NCBI RefSeq assembly: GCF_003601975.1
Contig: NZ_QZWZ01000012.1
Span: 1-64,000 of the forward strand
Direction: 5' to 3'
DNA length: 64,000 nt
Origin: Mesorhizobium waimense
Lineage (GTDB): Bacteria; Pseudomonadota; Alphaproteobacteria; Rhizobiales; Rhizobiaceae
The notes beneath the pieces are model-generated. The model saw only the letters and a program-made list of their open reading frames with translations. It did not search any database and had not been told where the DNA came from. This document shows, piece after piece, positions 25,569-35,341 of the stretch. The translations under genes and the position numbers were made by a program. Positions within the stretch are counted from its first letter, which is position 1. Each line of letters opens with the position of its first letter.

Positions 25569-28025
25569 ATGATTCGTCTCATCGGCTATTTCTTTGGCAT
25601 CGGCACGACGCTGGCCCTTCTGGTGGCGGCGGGCGTGGCGATCTATATCGGCCATCTGTCGAAGGACCTGCCCGACTACGAAGTGCTGGCCAAATACGAG
25701 CCGCCGGTGACGACGCGCATCCATGCGTCCGACGGATCGCTGATGGCCGAATATGCACGCGAACGGCGCCTCTATCTGCCGATCCAGGCGGTTCCGGATC
25801 GCGTCAAGGCGGCTTTCCTGTCGGCCGAGGACAAGAATTTCTACAACCATCCGGGTATCGACGTGACCGGCCTCGGCCGCGCGATCATCGTCAACTTGCA
25901 GAATGCCGGCTCGGGCAGGCGCCAGGTCGGTGCCTCGACGATCACCCAGCAGGTGGCGAAGAACTTCCTGCTCACCTCGGACCAGACCTACGAGCGCAAG
26001 ATCAAGGAGATGATCCTGGCCTTCCGCATCGAGCAGGCCTATTCGAAAGACCGCATTCTCGAACTCTATCTCAACGAGATCTTTTTCGGTTTTGGCGCCT
26101 ATGGCGTTGCCGGTGCCGCACTCACCTATTTCGACAAATCGGTGAATGAGCTGACGGTTGCGGAAGCGGCCTATCTGGCCTCGCTGCCGAAGGGTCCCAA
26201 CAACTACCATCCCTTCAAACATGCCGACCGCGCGCTCGAGCGCCGCAACTGGGTCATCGACCAGATGGTCGAGAACGGCTACGTGACGCGCGAAGAGGGC
26301 GACAAGGCCAAGGCCGAGCCGCTCGGCGTCACGCCGCGCCGCAACGGCACCTATCTGTTCGCCGGCGAGTATTTCACCGAGGAAGTGCGCCGCCAGATCA
26401 TCTCCCGCTATGGCGAGAATGCGCTCTACGAAGGCGGCCTGTCCGTCCGCACGACGCTCGATCCGAAGATCCAGCTCATCGCCCGCAAGGCAATGCAGAA
26501 CGGGTTGCTGAAGTACGATACGCTGCGCGGCTATCGCGGGCCGGTGAAGAATATCGACGTCTCCGGCGACTGGGGCGTGCCGCTCGGTAACGTCAAGGGG
26601 CTGGAAGACGTGCCGGAATGGTCTTTGGCCGTCGTGCTCGACAGTTCCGAGACCGGCCTCACCATCGGCATGCAACCGGCGCGCCAGGTTTCCGGCGACA
26701 TCGTCAAGGAACGCGTCGAAGGCACGGTCAGCAAGGACGACATGGGCTTTGCCATGCGCCATGTGGTCGACGGCAAGACCGTCAAGGCCAAGTCACCGGC
26801 CGACGTGCTCAAGCCCGGCGACGTCATTTACGTGCAAAAGAACGAAGGATCCGACAGCGCCTACAGCCTGCGCCAGGTTCCGGAAGTGGAAGGCGGCCTG
26901 GTCGCCATGGATCCGCACACCGGCCGAGTGCTGGCAATGGTCGGCGGCTTCTCCTATGCGCAGTCTGAATTCAACCGGGCCACCCAGGCGATGCGCCAGC
27001 CGGGCTCTTCATTCAAGCCGATCGTCTATTCGGCGGCGCTCGACAATGGTTACACGCCGGCCTCGGTGATCATGGACGGTCCGATCACCATCCAGAGCGG
27101 CAACACGACATGGACGCCGAAGAACTATGACGGCACCGCGGCCGGTCCGGCGACCTTGCGTTCCGGCATCGAAAAATCGCGCAACCTGATGACGGTGCGG
27201 CTCGCCAACGACATGGGCATGAAACTGGTCGTGGAATATGCCGAGCGCTTCGGTGTTTATGATCATCTGGCGGCGTATCTGCCGATGGCGCTGGGCTCCG
27301 GCGAGACGACGGTGATGCGCATGGTGTCGGCCTATTCGATCATGGCCAATGGCGGCAAGTCGATCAAACCCTCGCTCATCGACCGCATCCAGGACCGCTA
27401 CGGCAAGACCGTGTTCAAGCAGGATGAGCGCGGCTGCGAAGGCTGCAACGCCAACGAATGGAAGAACCAGCCCGAGCCGGAACTGGTCGACAATGCCGAG
27501 CAGGTGCTCGATCCAATGACCGCCTATCAGATCACCTCGATGATGGAAGGCGTCGTGCAGCGCGGCACCGGCGCCACCATCGCTGAGCTTGGCCGTCATA
27601 TCGCCGGCAAGACCGGCACGACGAACGACGAGAAGGACGCCTGGTTCATCGGCTATACGCCGAACCTCGTTGTCGGCCTCTATATGGGCTACGACACGCC
27701 GCGCGGCCTTGGCAAAGGCGCGACCGGTGGCGGTCTGGCGGCGCCGATCTTCAAGGACTTCATGCGCGTGGCGCTGGACGGCACACCCAATGTCGACTTC
27801 CAGGTACCGGATGGCATGAAGCTGATCGCCATCAACCGCAAGACCGGCATGAAGGCAGGTGAAGGCGAAGCGGGCACCATCATCGAAGCCTTCAAGCCCG
27901 GCACTGGTCCGGCCGACAGCTATTGGGTGATCGGCATGGGTGCCGACGGTTCCAACGGCGCCGGCGGCGCGCTGTCGCCGCAAGCCACGCAGGCCATCCA
28001 GTCGGGCGGCGGCGGCCTTTACTGA
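25569..28025 (+). CDS. mrcA: Penicillin-binding protein 1A (class A, bifunctional)
   Basis: An 818-residue class A PBP with one N-terminal membrane helix (residues 1-25). The glycosyltransferase (GT51) motifs EDKNFYNHPG, GASTITQQVAKN and LELYLNEIFFG are intact. A middle OB-like domain spans about 320-430. The transpeptidase has SSFK (nucleophile Ser and Lys), SRN and KTGTT. It polymerises and cross-links peptidoglycan and is the main elongation PBP in Rhizobiales. A terminator hairpin closes the unit before prfB. Confidence 0.97.
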   Translation: MIRLIGYFFGIGTTLALLVAAGVAIYIGHLSKDLPDYEVLAKYEPPVTTRIHASDGSLMAEYARERRLYLPIQAVPDRVKAAFLSAEDKNFYNHPGIDVTGLGRAIIVNLQNAGSGRRQVGASTITQQVAKNFLLTSDQTYERKIKEMILAFRIEQAYSKDRILELYLNEIFFGFGAYGVAGAALTYFDKSVNELTVAEAAYLASLPKGPNNYHPFKHADRALERRNWVIDQMVENGYVTREEGDKAKAEPLGVTPRRNGTYLFAGEYFTEEVRRQIISRYGENALYEGGLSVRTTLDPKIQLIARKAMQNGLLKYDTLRGYRGPVKNIDVSGDWGVPLGNVKGLEDVPEWSLAVVLDSSETGLTIGMQPARQVSGDIVKERVEGTVSKDDMGFAMRHVVDGKTVKAKSPADVLKPGDVIYVQKNEGSDSAYSLRQVPEVEGGLVAMDPHTGRVLAMVGGFSYAQSEFNRATQAMRQPGSSFKPIVYSAALDNGYTPASVIMDGPITIQSGNTTWTPKNYDGTAAGPATLRSGIEKSRNLMTVRLANDMGMKLVVEYAERFGVYDHLAAYLPMALGSGETTVMRMVSAYSIMANGGKSIKPSLIDRIQDRYGKTVFKQDERGCEGCNANEWKNQPEPELVDNAEQVLDPMTAYQITSMMEGVVQRGTGATIAELGRHIAGKTGTTNDEKDAWFIGYTPNLVVGLYMGYDTPRGLGKGATGGGLAAPIFKDFMRVALDGTPNVDFQVPDGMKLIAINRKTGMKAGEGEAGTIIEAFKPGTGPADSYWVIGMGADGSNGAGGALSPQATQAIQSGGGGLY

Positions 28026-28044
28026 ACGATTTTGACATCGAAGC

Positions 28045-28072
28045 GGGCTGGCGTTCGAGCCAGCCCATTTTC
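28045..28072 (+). terminator. Intrinsic terminator after mrcA
   Basis: Eight-pair perfect stem GGGCTGGC / GCCAGCCC with a six-base loop, followed by ATTTTCCTTT, 20 bases after the stop codon. Confidence 0.8.
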
Positions 28073-28148
28073 CTTTACAGGCGTCGGTGCCGTCCCTATG
28101 TATCGCGCCGACTAAAGCCATTTTCAGCAACAGGATCGAACAGCCAGC

Positions 28149-29280
28149 ATGCGCGCGGAAACGCAGAACATTGTCGACGAGATCAGGCAGGCGATAACCC
28201 TGCTGAGGAGGCATCTTTGACTGGGACCAAGCCATAAAGCGGCTTGAGTACCTGAATGTGCGGGCCGAAGATTCCAGCCTCTGGAACGAGCCGCTGGAAG
28301 CACAGAAGCTGATGCGGGAGCGTCAGGGCCTCGAGGAAGGCATCGCGGCGGTCAAGGGACTGACCCAGGCGCTGGAAGACAATATCGGGCTGATCGAGCT
28401 TGGCGAGGAAGAGGGCGACGAGGGCGTCATCGCCGAGGCCGAAGCGTCATTGCGCTCGATGCAAGGCGAGGCGAAGGCCCGCCAGGTCGAGACGCTGCTG
28501 TCGGGCGAGGCGGACGCCAACGACACCTATCTCGAAATCCATGCCGGCGCCGGCGGCACCGAGAGCCAGGACTGGGCCTCGATGCTCCTGCGCATGTACA
28601 CGCGCTGGGCGGAACGGCGCCGCTTCAAGGTCGAAGTGCTGGAAGTGCACGACGGCGAAGAGGCCGGCATCAAATCCGCCACGCTGCTGATCAAAGGCCA
28701 CAACGCCTATGGCTGGATGAAGACGGAATCCGGCGTCCACCGCCTGGTGCGCATTTCGCCCTACGACAGCAATGCGCGCCGCCACACCTCCTTCGCCAGC
28801 GTCTGGGTCTATCCGGTCATCGACGACACGATCGAGATCGATGTTTCGGAATCCGATGTCCGCATCGACACCTATCGTTCGTCCGGCTCGGGCGGCCAGC
28901 ACGTCAACACGACCGATTCCGCGGTTCGCATCACCCATATCGCTACCGGCATCGCGGTGGCCTGCCAGGCGGAGCGCTCGCAGCACAAGAACAAGGCCAA
29001 GGCCTGGGAGATGCTGCGCTCGCGCCTCTACGAGGAAGAGCTGAAGAAGCGCGAAGCGGTGGCTAATGCCACGGAGGCGTCGAAGAGCGACATCGGCTGG
29101 GGCCACCAGATCCGCTCCTATGTGCTGCAGCCCTACCAACTGGTGAAGGATCTGCGCACCGGCGTCGAGAGCACCAGCCCGTCGAGCGTGCTCGACGGCG
29201 ATCTCGACGATTTCATGGAAGCTTCGCTGTCCCAGCGCATCGAGGGCGGGGCGGGCGAAGCGGTGGCGGACCTGGATTAG
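28149..29280 (+). CDS. prfB: Peptide chain release factor 2, programmed +1 frameshift
   Basis: RF2 reads UAA and UGA. The 23-codon first frame starts with ATG at 28149 and ends at CTT-TGA (28215-28220). Skipping one base there continues as [13 protein letters not shown] to 29280, giving about 376 residues. The codons before the site contain AGGAGG (28206-28211), the internal Shine-Dalgarno that stimulates frameshifting in E. coli prfB. The GGQ peptidyl-hydrolysis motif is in [13 protein letters not shown]. The stop-codon recognition tripeptide reads SPY ([15 protein letters not shown]) where E. coli has SPF. Annotation tools that ignore the shift would start the gene at an internal codon. Confidence 0.97.
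28206..28221 (+). promoter_or_regulatory. RF2 autoregulatory frameshift site
   Basis: AGGAGG, a three-base spacer, then CTT-TGA-C. Low RF2 slows termination at this UGA and lets the ribosome slip +1 to make full-length RF2. The layout is the same as the classic E. coli site. Confidence 0.95.
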
Positions 29281-29283
29281 GTA

Positions 29284-29426
29284 GGGCATGCTGAGATTCA
29301 GGTGATGCGGGCCTGCGAACGATGGGTTCCTGCGCTTCCGGTACTCAAGTACCCAAAAGTACGCTCCGTTCCGGTTCTCGGAATCCACCGTTCTCGACTC
29401 GGCCTGACCTGAATCTCAACACGCCC
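29284..29426. repeat. RIME-like palindromic intergenic element, copy 2
   Basis: 143 bases homologous to 20281-20422. Left arm GGGCATGCTGAGATTCAGGT pairs with a near-complement ending GAATCTCAACACGCCC, with an inner palindrome around TACTCAAGTAC. It starts four bases after the prfB stop, as copy 1 starts at the glsA stop. Confidence 0.8.
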
Positions 29427-29465
29427 TGGGCGCGATCGAGATCAAGTTGGAGAGAGGAGGAGCCG

Positions 29466-29876
29466 GTGACGAAGCCGAGCCGTAAGCTTGTCGGAAAATG
29501 CTTTTGCGGCGCCGTTCGCTACGAGGTGGCGGATGAGTTCGTCTATGCCGCGAACTGCCATTGCTCGAACTGCCGGCGTACCACGGGCTCGGCCTTCAAG
29601 CCTTTCGCCGGCATCGAGCGCGAGAAGTTCCGCCTGACAACAGGCGACGACAGGCTGCTGATCTTCGGCGAGGAGAGCGGCCACGATGCACATTGCGGGC
29701 ACTGCGGCTCGCTGCTCTATTCGGTGGTGCGCGAAGGCGCTTACGTCCATGTCGCCATGGGAACTCTGGTGGACGATCCGAGCATCCGCCCGACGGCCCA
29801 CATCTTCGTCGGTTCCAAGGCGAAATGGTTCACAGTCACCGACGACCTGCCGCAGTATAAGGGGCATGTGACCTAA
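29466..29876 (+). CDS. GFA/CENP-V-fold zinc protein, copy 1
   Basis: A 136-residue protein of the GFA family (glutathione-dependent formaldehyde-activating-like). It has three zinc-ligand groups: CFCG, CHCSNCRR and CGHCG. Start is GTG at 29466 behind GAGGAGG; an ATG farther upstream lies inside the palindromic repeat and is rejected. Proteins of this fold are often annotated as glutathione-formaldehyde enzymes, but most have unproven activity. A second family member lies 0.9 kb downstream. Confidence 0.88.
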   Translation: MTKPSRKLVGKCFCGAVRYEVADEFVYAANCHCSNCRRTTGSAFKPFAGIEREKFRLTTGDDRLLIFGEESGHDAHCGHCGSLLYSVVREGAYVHVAMGTLVDDPSIRPTAHIFVGSKAKWFTVTDDLPQYKGHVT

Positions 29877-29887
29877 GCATCCGCAAA

Positions 29888-29939
29888 CGGATAGCTAGGC
29901 TTCCGAGGCGGATAGCTCGGTCTCCGCAGGCGGATAGCT
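29888..29939. repeat. Three direct repeats CGGATAGCT at 21-22 bp spacing
   Basis: Copies at 29888-29896, 29909-29917 and 29931-29939, with partly conserved flanks (CCG upstream of each). Spacing of about two helical turns places them on one face of the DNA, as for operators or iterons. No replication gene is near. Confidence 0.6.
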
Positions 29940-30006
29940 TCGCGACGGCCGGCGCGTAGTGGAACCAGCGGCTGCGTATTTCGTTGAGTGCTGGCCGCAG
30001 GTCGCG

Positions 30007-30021
30007 TTAACCGCTCGTTAA
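30007..30021. promoter_or_regulatory. Consensus CtrA box TTAA-N7-TTAA
   Basis: TTAA-CCGCTCG-TTAA, exact match to the CtrA binding consensus of alphaproteobacteria, embedded in a GTTAACC direct repeat. It lies between the CGGATAGCT repeats and a structured leader, suggesting a cell-cycle-controlled promoter here. No binding data. Confidence 0.5.
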
Positions 30022-30058
30022 CCAAGCCGGCGCACCATTTCGGATGGCAGATGTCGGC

Positions 30059-30128
30059 GCTGGGCTGCGGCACTGTGCGCTCAGCAATTCCTTGCGCCGA
30101 CCAAGGAATCAGCCCAGCATTCGGGCTG
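30059..30128 (+). ncRNA. Structured leader RNA candidate with alternative pairings
   Basis: An outer stem GCTGGGCTG (30059-30067) with CAGCCCAGC (30110-30118) encloses an inner stem ATTCCTTG (30087-30094) with CAAGGAAT (30102-30109); both are perfect. The segment CAGCCC (30110-30115) can instead pair with GGGCTG (30123-30128), so two mutually exclusive folds exist, as in riboswitches or attenuators. A further hairpin CAAGCG-AAA-CGCTTG (30213-30227) precedes the ribosome-binding site of the next gene. There is no obvious T-run. Family not recognised. Confidence 0.45.
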
Positions 30129-30252
30129 AGGGACCAAAAGCATTTATGGCCGGACGCGGCATATCTGCGACCTGACGATCCGGCCACTGGGAAGACACGT
30201 TCTGGGAACGGGCAAGCGAAACGCTTGGGGCTCGTTTGAAAGGAACATTTCC

Positions 30253-30630
30253 ATGTCTGCTGCCACAATTCGATCGGCCGCTGCCGTTCAACCGGCTGGC
30301 CGACTTCTGTGTTCCCTGTTCGCGACCGGCGCGATCGCAGTGCTGACGGCGCCTGCTTTCGCGCACGATGCCAAGCCCACCGCGGCGCTGCCGCAAGGCT
30401 GGAGCTATCCGTTCGCCTGCTGTGCGAACTACGATTGCCGTACCACGCATTCGGGCGAAGTGTTGGAAAGGCCCGAGGGCTACGTGATCGCCGGCACGGG
30501 CGAGGTTGTTCCCATGAGCGACAAGCGCGTCAAGGACAGTCCTGACGGCGATTTCCACTGGTGTGCGCACCAGGCTGGGCTCGACGCCGGCAAGACGATC
30601 TGCCTGTTCGTGCCGCCACGCTCTTACTGA
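30253..30630 (+). CDS. Small exported Cys-rich protein of unknown function
   Basis: A 125-residue protein with a signal peptide (about residues 14-37, ending PAFA-HD). The mature part has five cysteines, including a CC pair (PFACCANYDCR) and WCAHQ, plus several histidines, so disulfides or metal binding in the periplasm are plausible. It ends with TICLFVPPRSY. Start ATG has AAAGGA upstream. I do not recognise a named family. The gene is preceded by a CtrA box and a structured leader. Confidence 0.8.
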   Translation: MSAATIRSAAAVQPAGRLLCSLFATGAIAVLTAPAFAHDAKPTAALPQGWSYPFACCANYDCRTTHSGEVLERPEGYVIAGTGEVVPMSDKRVKDSPDGDFHWCAHQAGLDAGKTICLFVPPRSY

Positions 30631-30780
30631 TGTAAGTCGCGCCCCGGATCGGCGCGAGGACGTGCCTTTGGGTTTGGCTTGGGTGCGGCAGGTAGTGCAA
30701 GCCTGCCGACAGGCGGTTGTCAGGAACGCTTCTTTATGTTGCCTTCGCGGGGACGGCGGGCAACGGAGAGGAACTCGTTC

Positions 30781-31149
30781 ATGATCATCAAGGGAAGCTG
30801 CCACTGCAAAGCTACGACATTCGAGGTTTCGCAAGCGCCTGAGACCGTAACGCAATGCACATGCTCCTTCTGCTCCAAGCGCGGCTCGCTCTGGGCCTAC
30901 TATGTTCCCTCGCAATTCAAGCTCACCAGCCTGCCTGAAAACGTCTCGTTCTACCGCTGGGGATCGAAAACCATAAAGCACGGGTTTTGCGCAATTTGCG
31001 GTTGCGGCACCTTCACCGAGACGCCGGACTGGTCGAGCGGCGAGCCGGATTTCGACAATCCGAAGATCAGTGTGAATTCGCGCCTGTTTGACGAGTTCGA
31101 CCTCGACAAGGTCGAGGTGGTCGTCATCGACGGCAGGAACCTCTGGTAA
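30781..31149 (+). CDS. GFA/CENP-V-fold zinc protein, copy 2
   Basis: A 122-residue GFA-family protein with zinc ligands in CHCKA, CTCSFCSKRG and CAICGCGTF, ending DGRNLW. GAGAGGAA precedes the ATG, ruling out a longer in-frame start. It is only distantly similar to copy 1 at 29466, so the two are probably not a recent duplication. Catalytic activity unproven for most members. Confidence 0.88.
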   Translation: MIIKGSCHCKATTFEVSQAPETVTQCTCSFCSKRGSLWAYYVPSQFKLTSLPENVSFYRWGSKTIKHGFCAICGCGTFTETPDWSSGEPDFDNPKISVNSRLFDEFDLDKVEVVVIDGRNLW

Positions 31150-31309
31150 ACGGTCTCGAACAGCTTGCGCGGCGGCGCGCAATCGCGCCTGGAAAAGCCT
31201 TGGCCGGCGCTTTCCCCGTTCCGCTTTTCGCCGTATTTCATGTTACAAGTCCGGGCGAAGGGCTTGTATGCGCGGCTGCAACGGCTGCGGTTTGAAGAGG
31301 GACGATCCT

Positions 31310-31960
31310 ATGAGAAAGACTGTGCTCGTCGTCGTGGCGACGGCTGTGCTCGTGAGCGCTTGCACCACAACCGATCCGTACACCGGGGAGCAGAAGGTCT
31401 CCAACACGGCAGCCGGCGCCGGCCTTGGCGCGCTGGCCGGTGCGGGCATCGGCCTGCTTGCCGGCGGCAATGACCGCCGCAACGCGCTGATCGGTGCCGG
31501 CATCGGCGCGCTTGCCGGCGGCGCCGTCGGCGCCACCATGGACCAGAACGAGGCGGAGCTGCGCCGCCAGCTCCAGGGCACCGGCGTCAGCGTCACCCGC
31601 ACCGGTGACCAGATCATCCTCAACATGCCGTCCGACATCACCTTCAACGTCGACCAGGATGCCGTGAAGCCGGGCTTCTATCAGGTGCTGAATTCGGTGG
31701 CGCTGGTGCTGAACAAGTTCCGCCAGACCACGGTCGACGTGTTCGGCCACACCGATTCCACCGGTGGCGACGAACACAATTTCGATCTGTCGCAGCGCCG
31801 CGCGCTGGCGGTCGCCAACTATCTGTCCGGGCAGGGCGTCGATTCGCGCCGTTTCGCCGTCACCGGCTTCGGCAAGACCCGCCCGATCGCGTCCAACGCG
31901 ACAACGGCCGGCCGCGCCCAGAACCGGCGCGTCGAGATCCAGCTCTCGCCGCTCACTTGA
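31310..31960 (+). CDS. OmpA-family lipoprotein with glycine-zipper
   Basis: A 216-residue protein. Lipobox VSAC with Cys18 directs outer-membrane lipidation. Residues 30-75 form glycine-rich repeats (GAGLGALAGAGIGLLAGG, GAGIGALAGGAVGA) typical of glycine-zipper lipoproteins. The C-terminal OmpA domain (about 100-215) has the peptidoglycan-binding FGHTDSTGGDEHNFDLSQRRA and GKTRPI...RAQNRRVEI motifs. It probably anchors the outer membrane to the wall, similar to YiaD. A terminator follows. Confidence 0.93.
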   Translation: MRKTVLVVVATAVLVSACTTTDPYTGEQKVSNTAAGAGLGALAGAGIGLLAGGNDRRNALIGAGIGALAGGAVGATMDQNEAELRRQLQGTGVSVTRTGDQIILNMPSDITFNVDQDAVKPGFYQVLNSVALVLNKFRQTTVDVFGHTDSTGGDEHNFDLSQRRALAVANYLSGQGVDSRRFAVTGFGKTRPIASNATTAGRAQNRRVEIQLSPLT

Positions 31961-31983
31961 GCAGAGCGATTTTGAACATGAAA

Positions 31984-32003
31984 ACGGCCCCGCAAGGGGC
32001 CGT
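31984..32003. terminator. Bidirectional terminator between OmpA lipoprotein and rhlE
   Basis: Perfect eight-pair stem ACGGCCCC / GGGGCCGT with loop GCAA, T-run TTTTTGTTTG on the right and AAAA on the left. It serves the plus-strand gene strongly and the convergent helicase gene more weakly. Confidence 0.88.
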
Positions 32004-32050
32004 TTTTGTTTGTCGTGCTGGTACCGTTGGCTGGGATCGAACGTGGACGA

Positions 32051-33628
<1,578 letters not shown>

Positions 33629-33820
33629 GTCTTGCTGTCTTTGGCTGGTTCGGGGAAGCGCAACGGCATCCGTCGCGGCAAGCGCTGCGCGCCTGCAAGA
33701 TTGGTAATGCGATTAGGCGCAAGCCCGCGATTTGTCAACAGAAACGGGCGGGAATGCTACGATTGTGAAGTTGTAACCTTAATCGCGATGCTTAATCGAG
33801 GTCGCCATCGTTGCGCCGGC

Positions 33821-34594
33821 TCAATAGCGGAACTGCTCCGCCAGGATGCGCTCGTTCCACGAATGATTGGGATCAAACAGCAATGTTGCTGTCGCCGTCG
33901 GCGATTCCCGCACCGTGACCGACGCCACTGCCTTCACCTCGGTATGGTCGGCGGCGGCGTTCACCGGCCGCTTTTCGGGCTCCAGAATGTCGAAGCGAAC
34001 CGTCGCCTTGTTGGAGAGCAGCGCGCCACGCCAGCGACGCGGGCGGAACGGGCTGACCGGGGTCAGCGCCAGAAGCGGCGCGTCGAGCGGCAGGATCGGC
34101 CCGTGCGCGGACAGATTGTAGGCGGTCGAGCCGGCGGGCGTGGCGATCATGACGCCGTCGCAGTTCAATTCCTCCAGCCGAACCTGCTCGTCGACGGTGA
34201 TGCGGATTTTGGCCGTCTGGTAGGATTGCCGCCACAGGGCAACCTCGTTGATGGCGAGAGCCGAAACCGTTTCGCCCGCATGGGTGAGCGCCAGCATCTC
34301 CAGCGGACGGATCGTTTCGGCGACGGCCGCCGCGATGCGCTCGACGAGGCCGCCAGCGCGGTACTCGTTCATCAGGAAGCCGATGGTGCCACGGTTCATG
34401 CCGTAGACTTTCTTTCCCGTGCTCATCGTGTCGCGCAGGGTCTGCAGCAGGAAGCCGTCGCCGCCGAGTGCCACGACAATCTCGGCGTCTTCGACTGAAG
34501 ACTGGCCATAGCGAGCCGACAGGTTTTCCAGCGCCGCCTTGGCGTCGGCTGTGTCGGAGGAAACGAAGGCGAGACGGCTGGCGGCTTTGCTCAT
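33821..34594 (-). CDS. nadK: NAD kinase
   Basis: A 257-residue enzyme making NADP from NAD and ATP. It has the GGDG motif (VVALGGDGFLLQTL), the NRGTIGFLMNE loop, the NE/D pair in LAINEVAL and the ATPAGSTAYNLSAHGP signature. The ATG at 34594 (MSKAASRLAFV) is chosen. A longer in-frame extension is rich in Arg and Pro and not family-like. Confidence 0.95.
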   Translation of the reverse strand: MSKAASRLAFVSSDTADAKAALENLSARYGQSSVEDAEIVVALGGDGFLLQTLRDTMSTGKKVYGMNRGTIGFLMNEYRAGGLVERIAAAVAETIRPLEMLALTHAGETVSALAINEVALWRQSYQTAKIRITVDEQVRLEELNCDGVMIATPAGSTAYNLSAHGPILPLDAPLLALTPVSPFRPRRWRGALLSNKATVRFDILEPEKRPVNAAADHTEVKAVASVTVRESPTATATLLFDPNHSWNERILAEQFRY

Positions 34595-35341
34595 GGTTCC
34601 CCGATGACGACCGATTGGCGGCGACCGGTTTGCCGGGCCGCGCCTGCGCCGGGGTAGCATGGGCCACCCGCATCTGCAAAGGGAGGCCGGGCCTCGATGC
34701 GGCACCGGGAGATCACCGCTCGCGCTTCGTGTCGCGGAACAAGGGAATGTGATGGTTAAGACGGGACTTAAGCTCTCGTAAAGCCGGATCGTTCATGTTA
34801 GCCGGCAGTGGATGGGCGGCGTGGGGGCCAGCAAGTCGAGACCTGTCTATTGCCGGTGACCCGAATGATCATCGTCTTCCTGATGCTGGGAAGCTTCGCG
34901 CTCGTGTTTTCCGAACTGGTGCGCCAGTCCGAAGAAATGAGCATCCGGCCTCAGCCCGCCGCCTCGCGCTGCGGCGATGCAGTTGGCACGCCCTGTCCGC
35001 AAAAGGCGCTGTAGGTTCGCAAATCCGGTGATCATTGGCGCCGGAGACGAAGGAAGCGATGGGCAGTCTCGATTTGTCCGTCGTTCTCACTCCCAGGGCA
35101 GAATTTTGCTGCGCCATTTCTGATTTGTGAAATTGGTCGATCCGCTGGCCGATGAGCTCGCCCAGCGTTATCGCTTCCGATCGTTATCTGCGTGCCGTCC
35201 TCTTGCTGGCTGCCGTTGGCAGAGGCTATGGGAGCCACGTGGGTTGTAGTACGCAAAAAGGTCGCTAAGACCAGTCAGCGAACGATCGACTGTGATTTCA
35301 GCGAGCGTTTCTCCACGGCGGCAATAGGGGATCTCAATTTG
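34595..35341. other. Gap upstream of the glycan island
   Basis: About 750 bases with no clear gene except a possible 49-residue membrane peptide at 34865. Base composition becomes more AT-rich from about 35100. A CGTTATC direct repeat lies near 35165-35190. No integrase, tRNA or IS end is seen. Confidence 0.5.
34865..35014 (+). CDS. Possible 49-residue single-span membrane peptide
   Basis: ATG at 34865 opens MIIVFLMLGSFALVFSELV, a convincing hydrophobic segment, followed by a short polar tail with two Cys. The ribosome-binding site is poor and no homologue is recognised, so this may be chance. Confidence 0.35.
   Translation: MIIVFLMLGSFALVFSELVRQSEEMSIRPQPAASRCGDAVGTPCPQKAL

Noticed and set aside
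29888..29939. CRISPR-like direct repeats
   Set aside because: Repeat unit of nine bases with 12-13 base gaps is far too short, and there are no cas genes.
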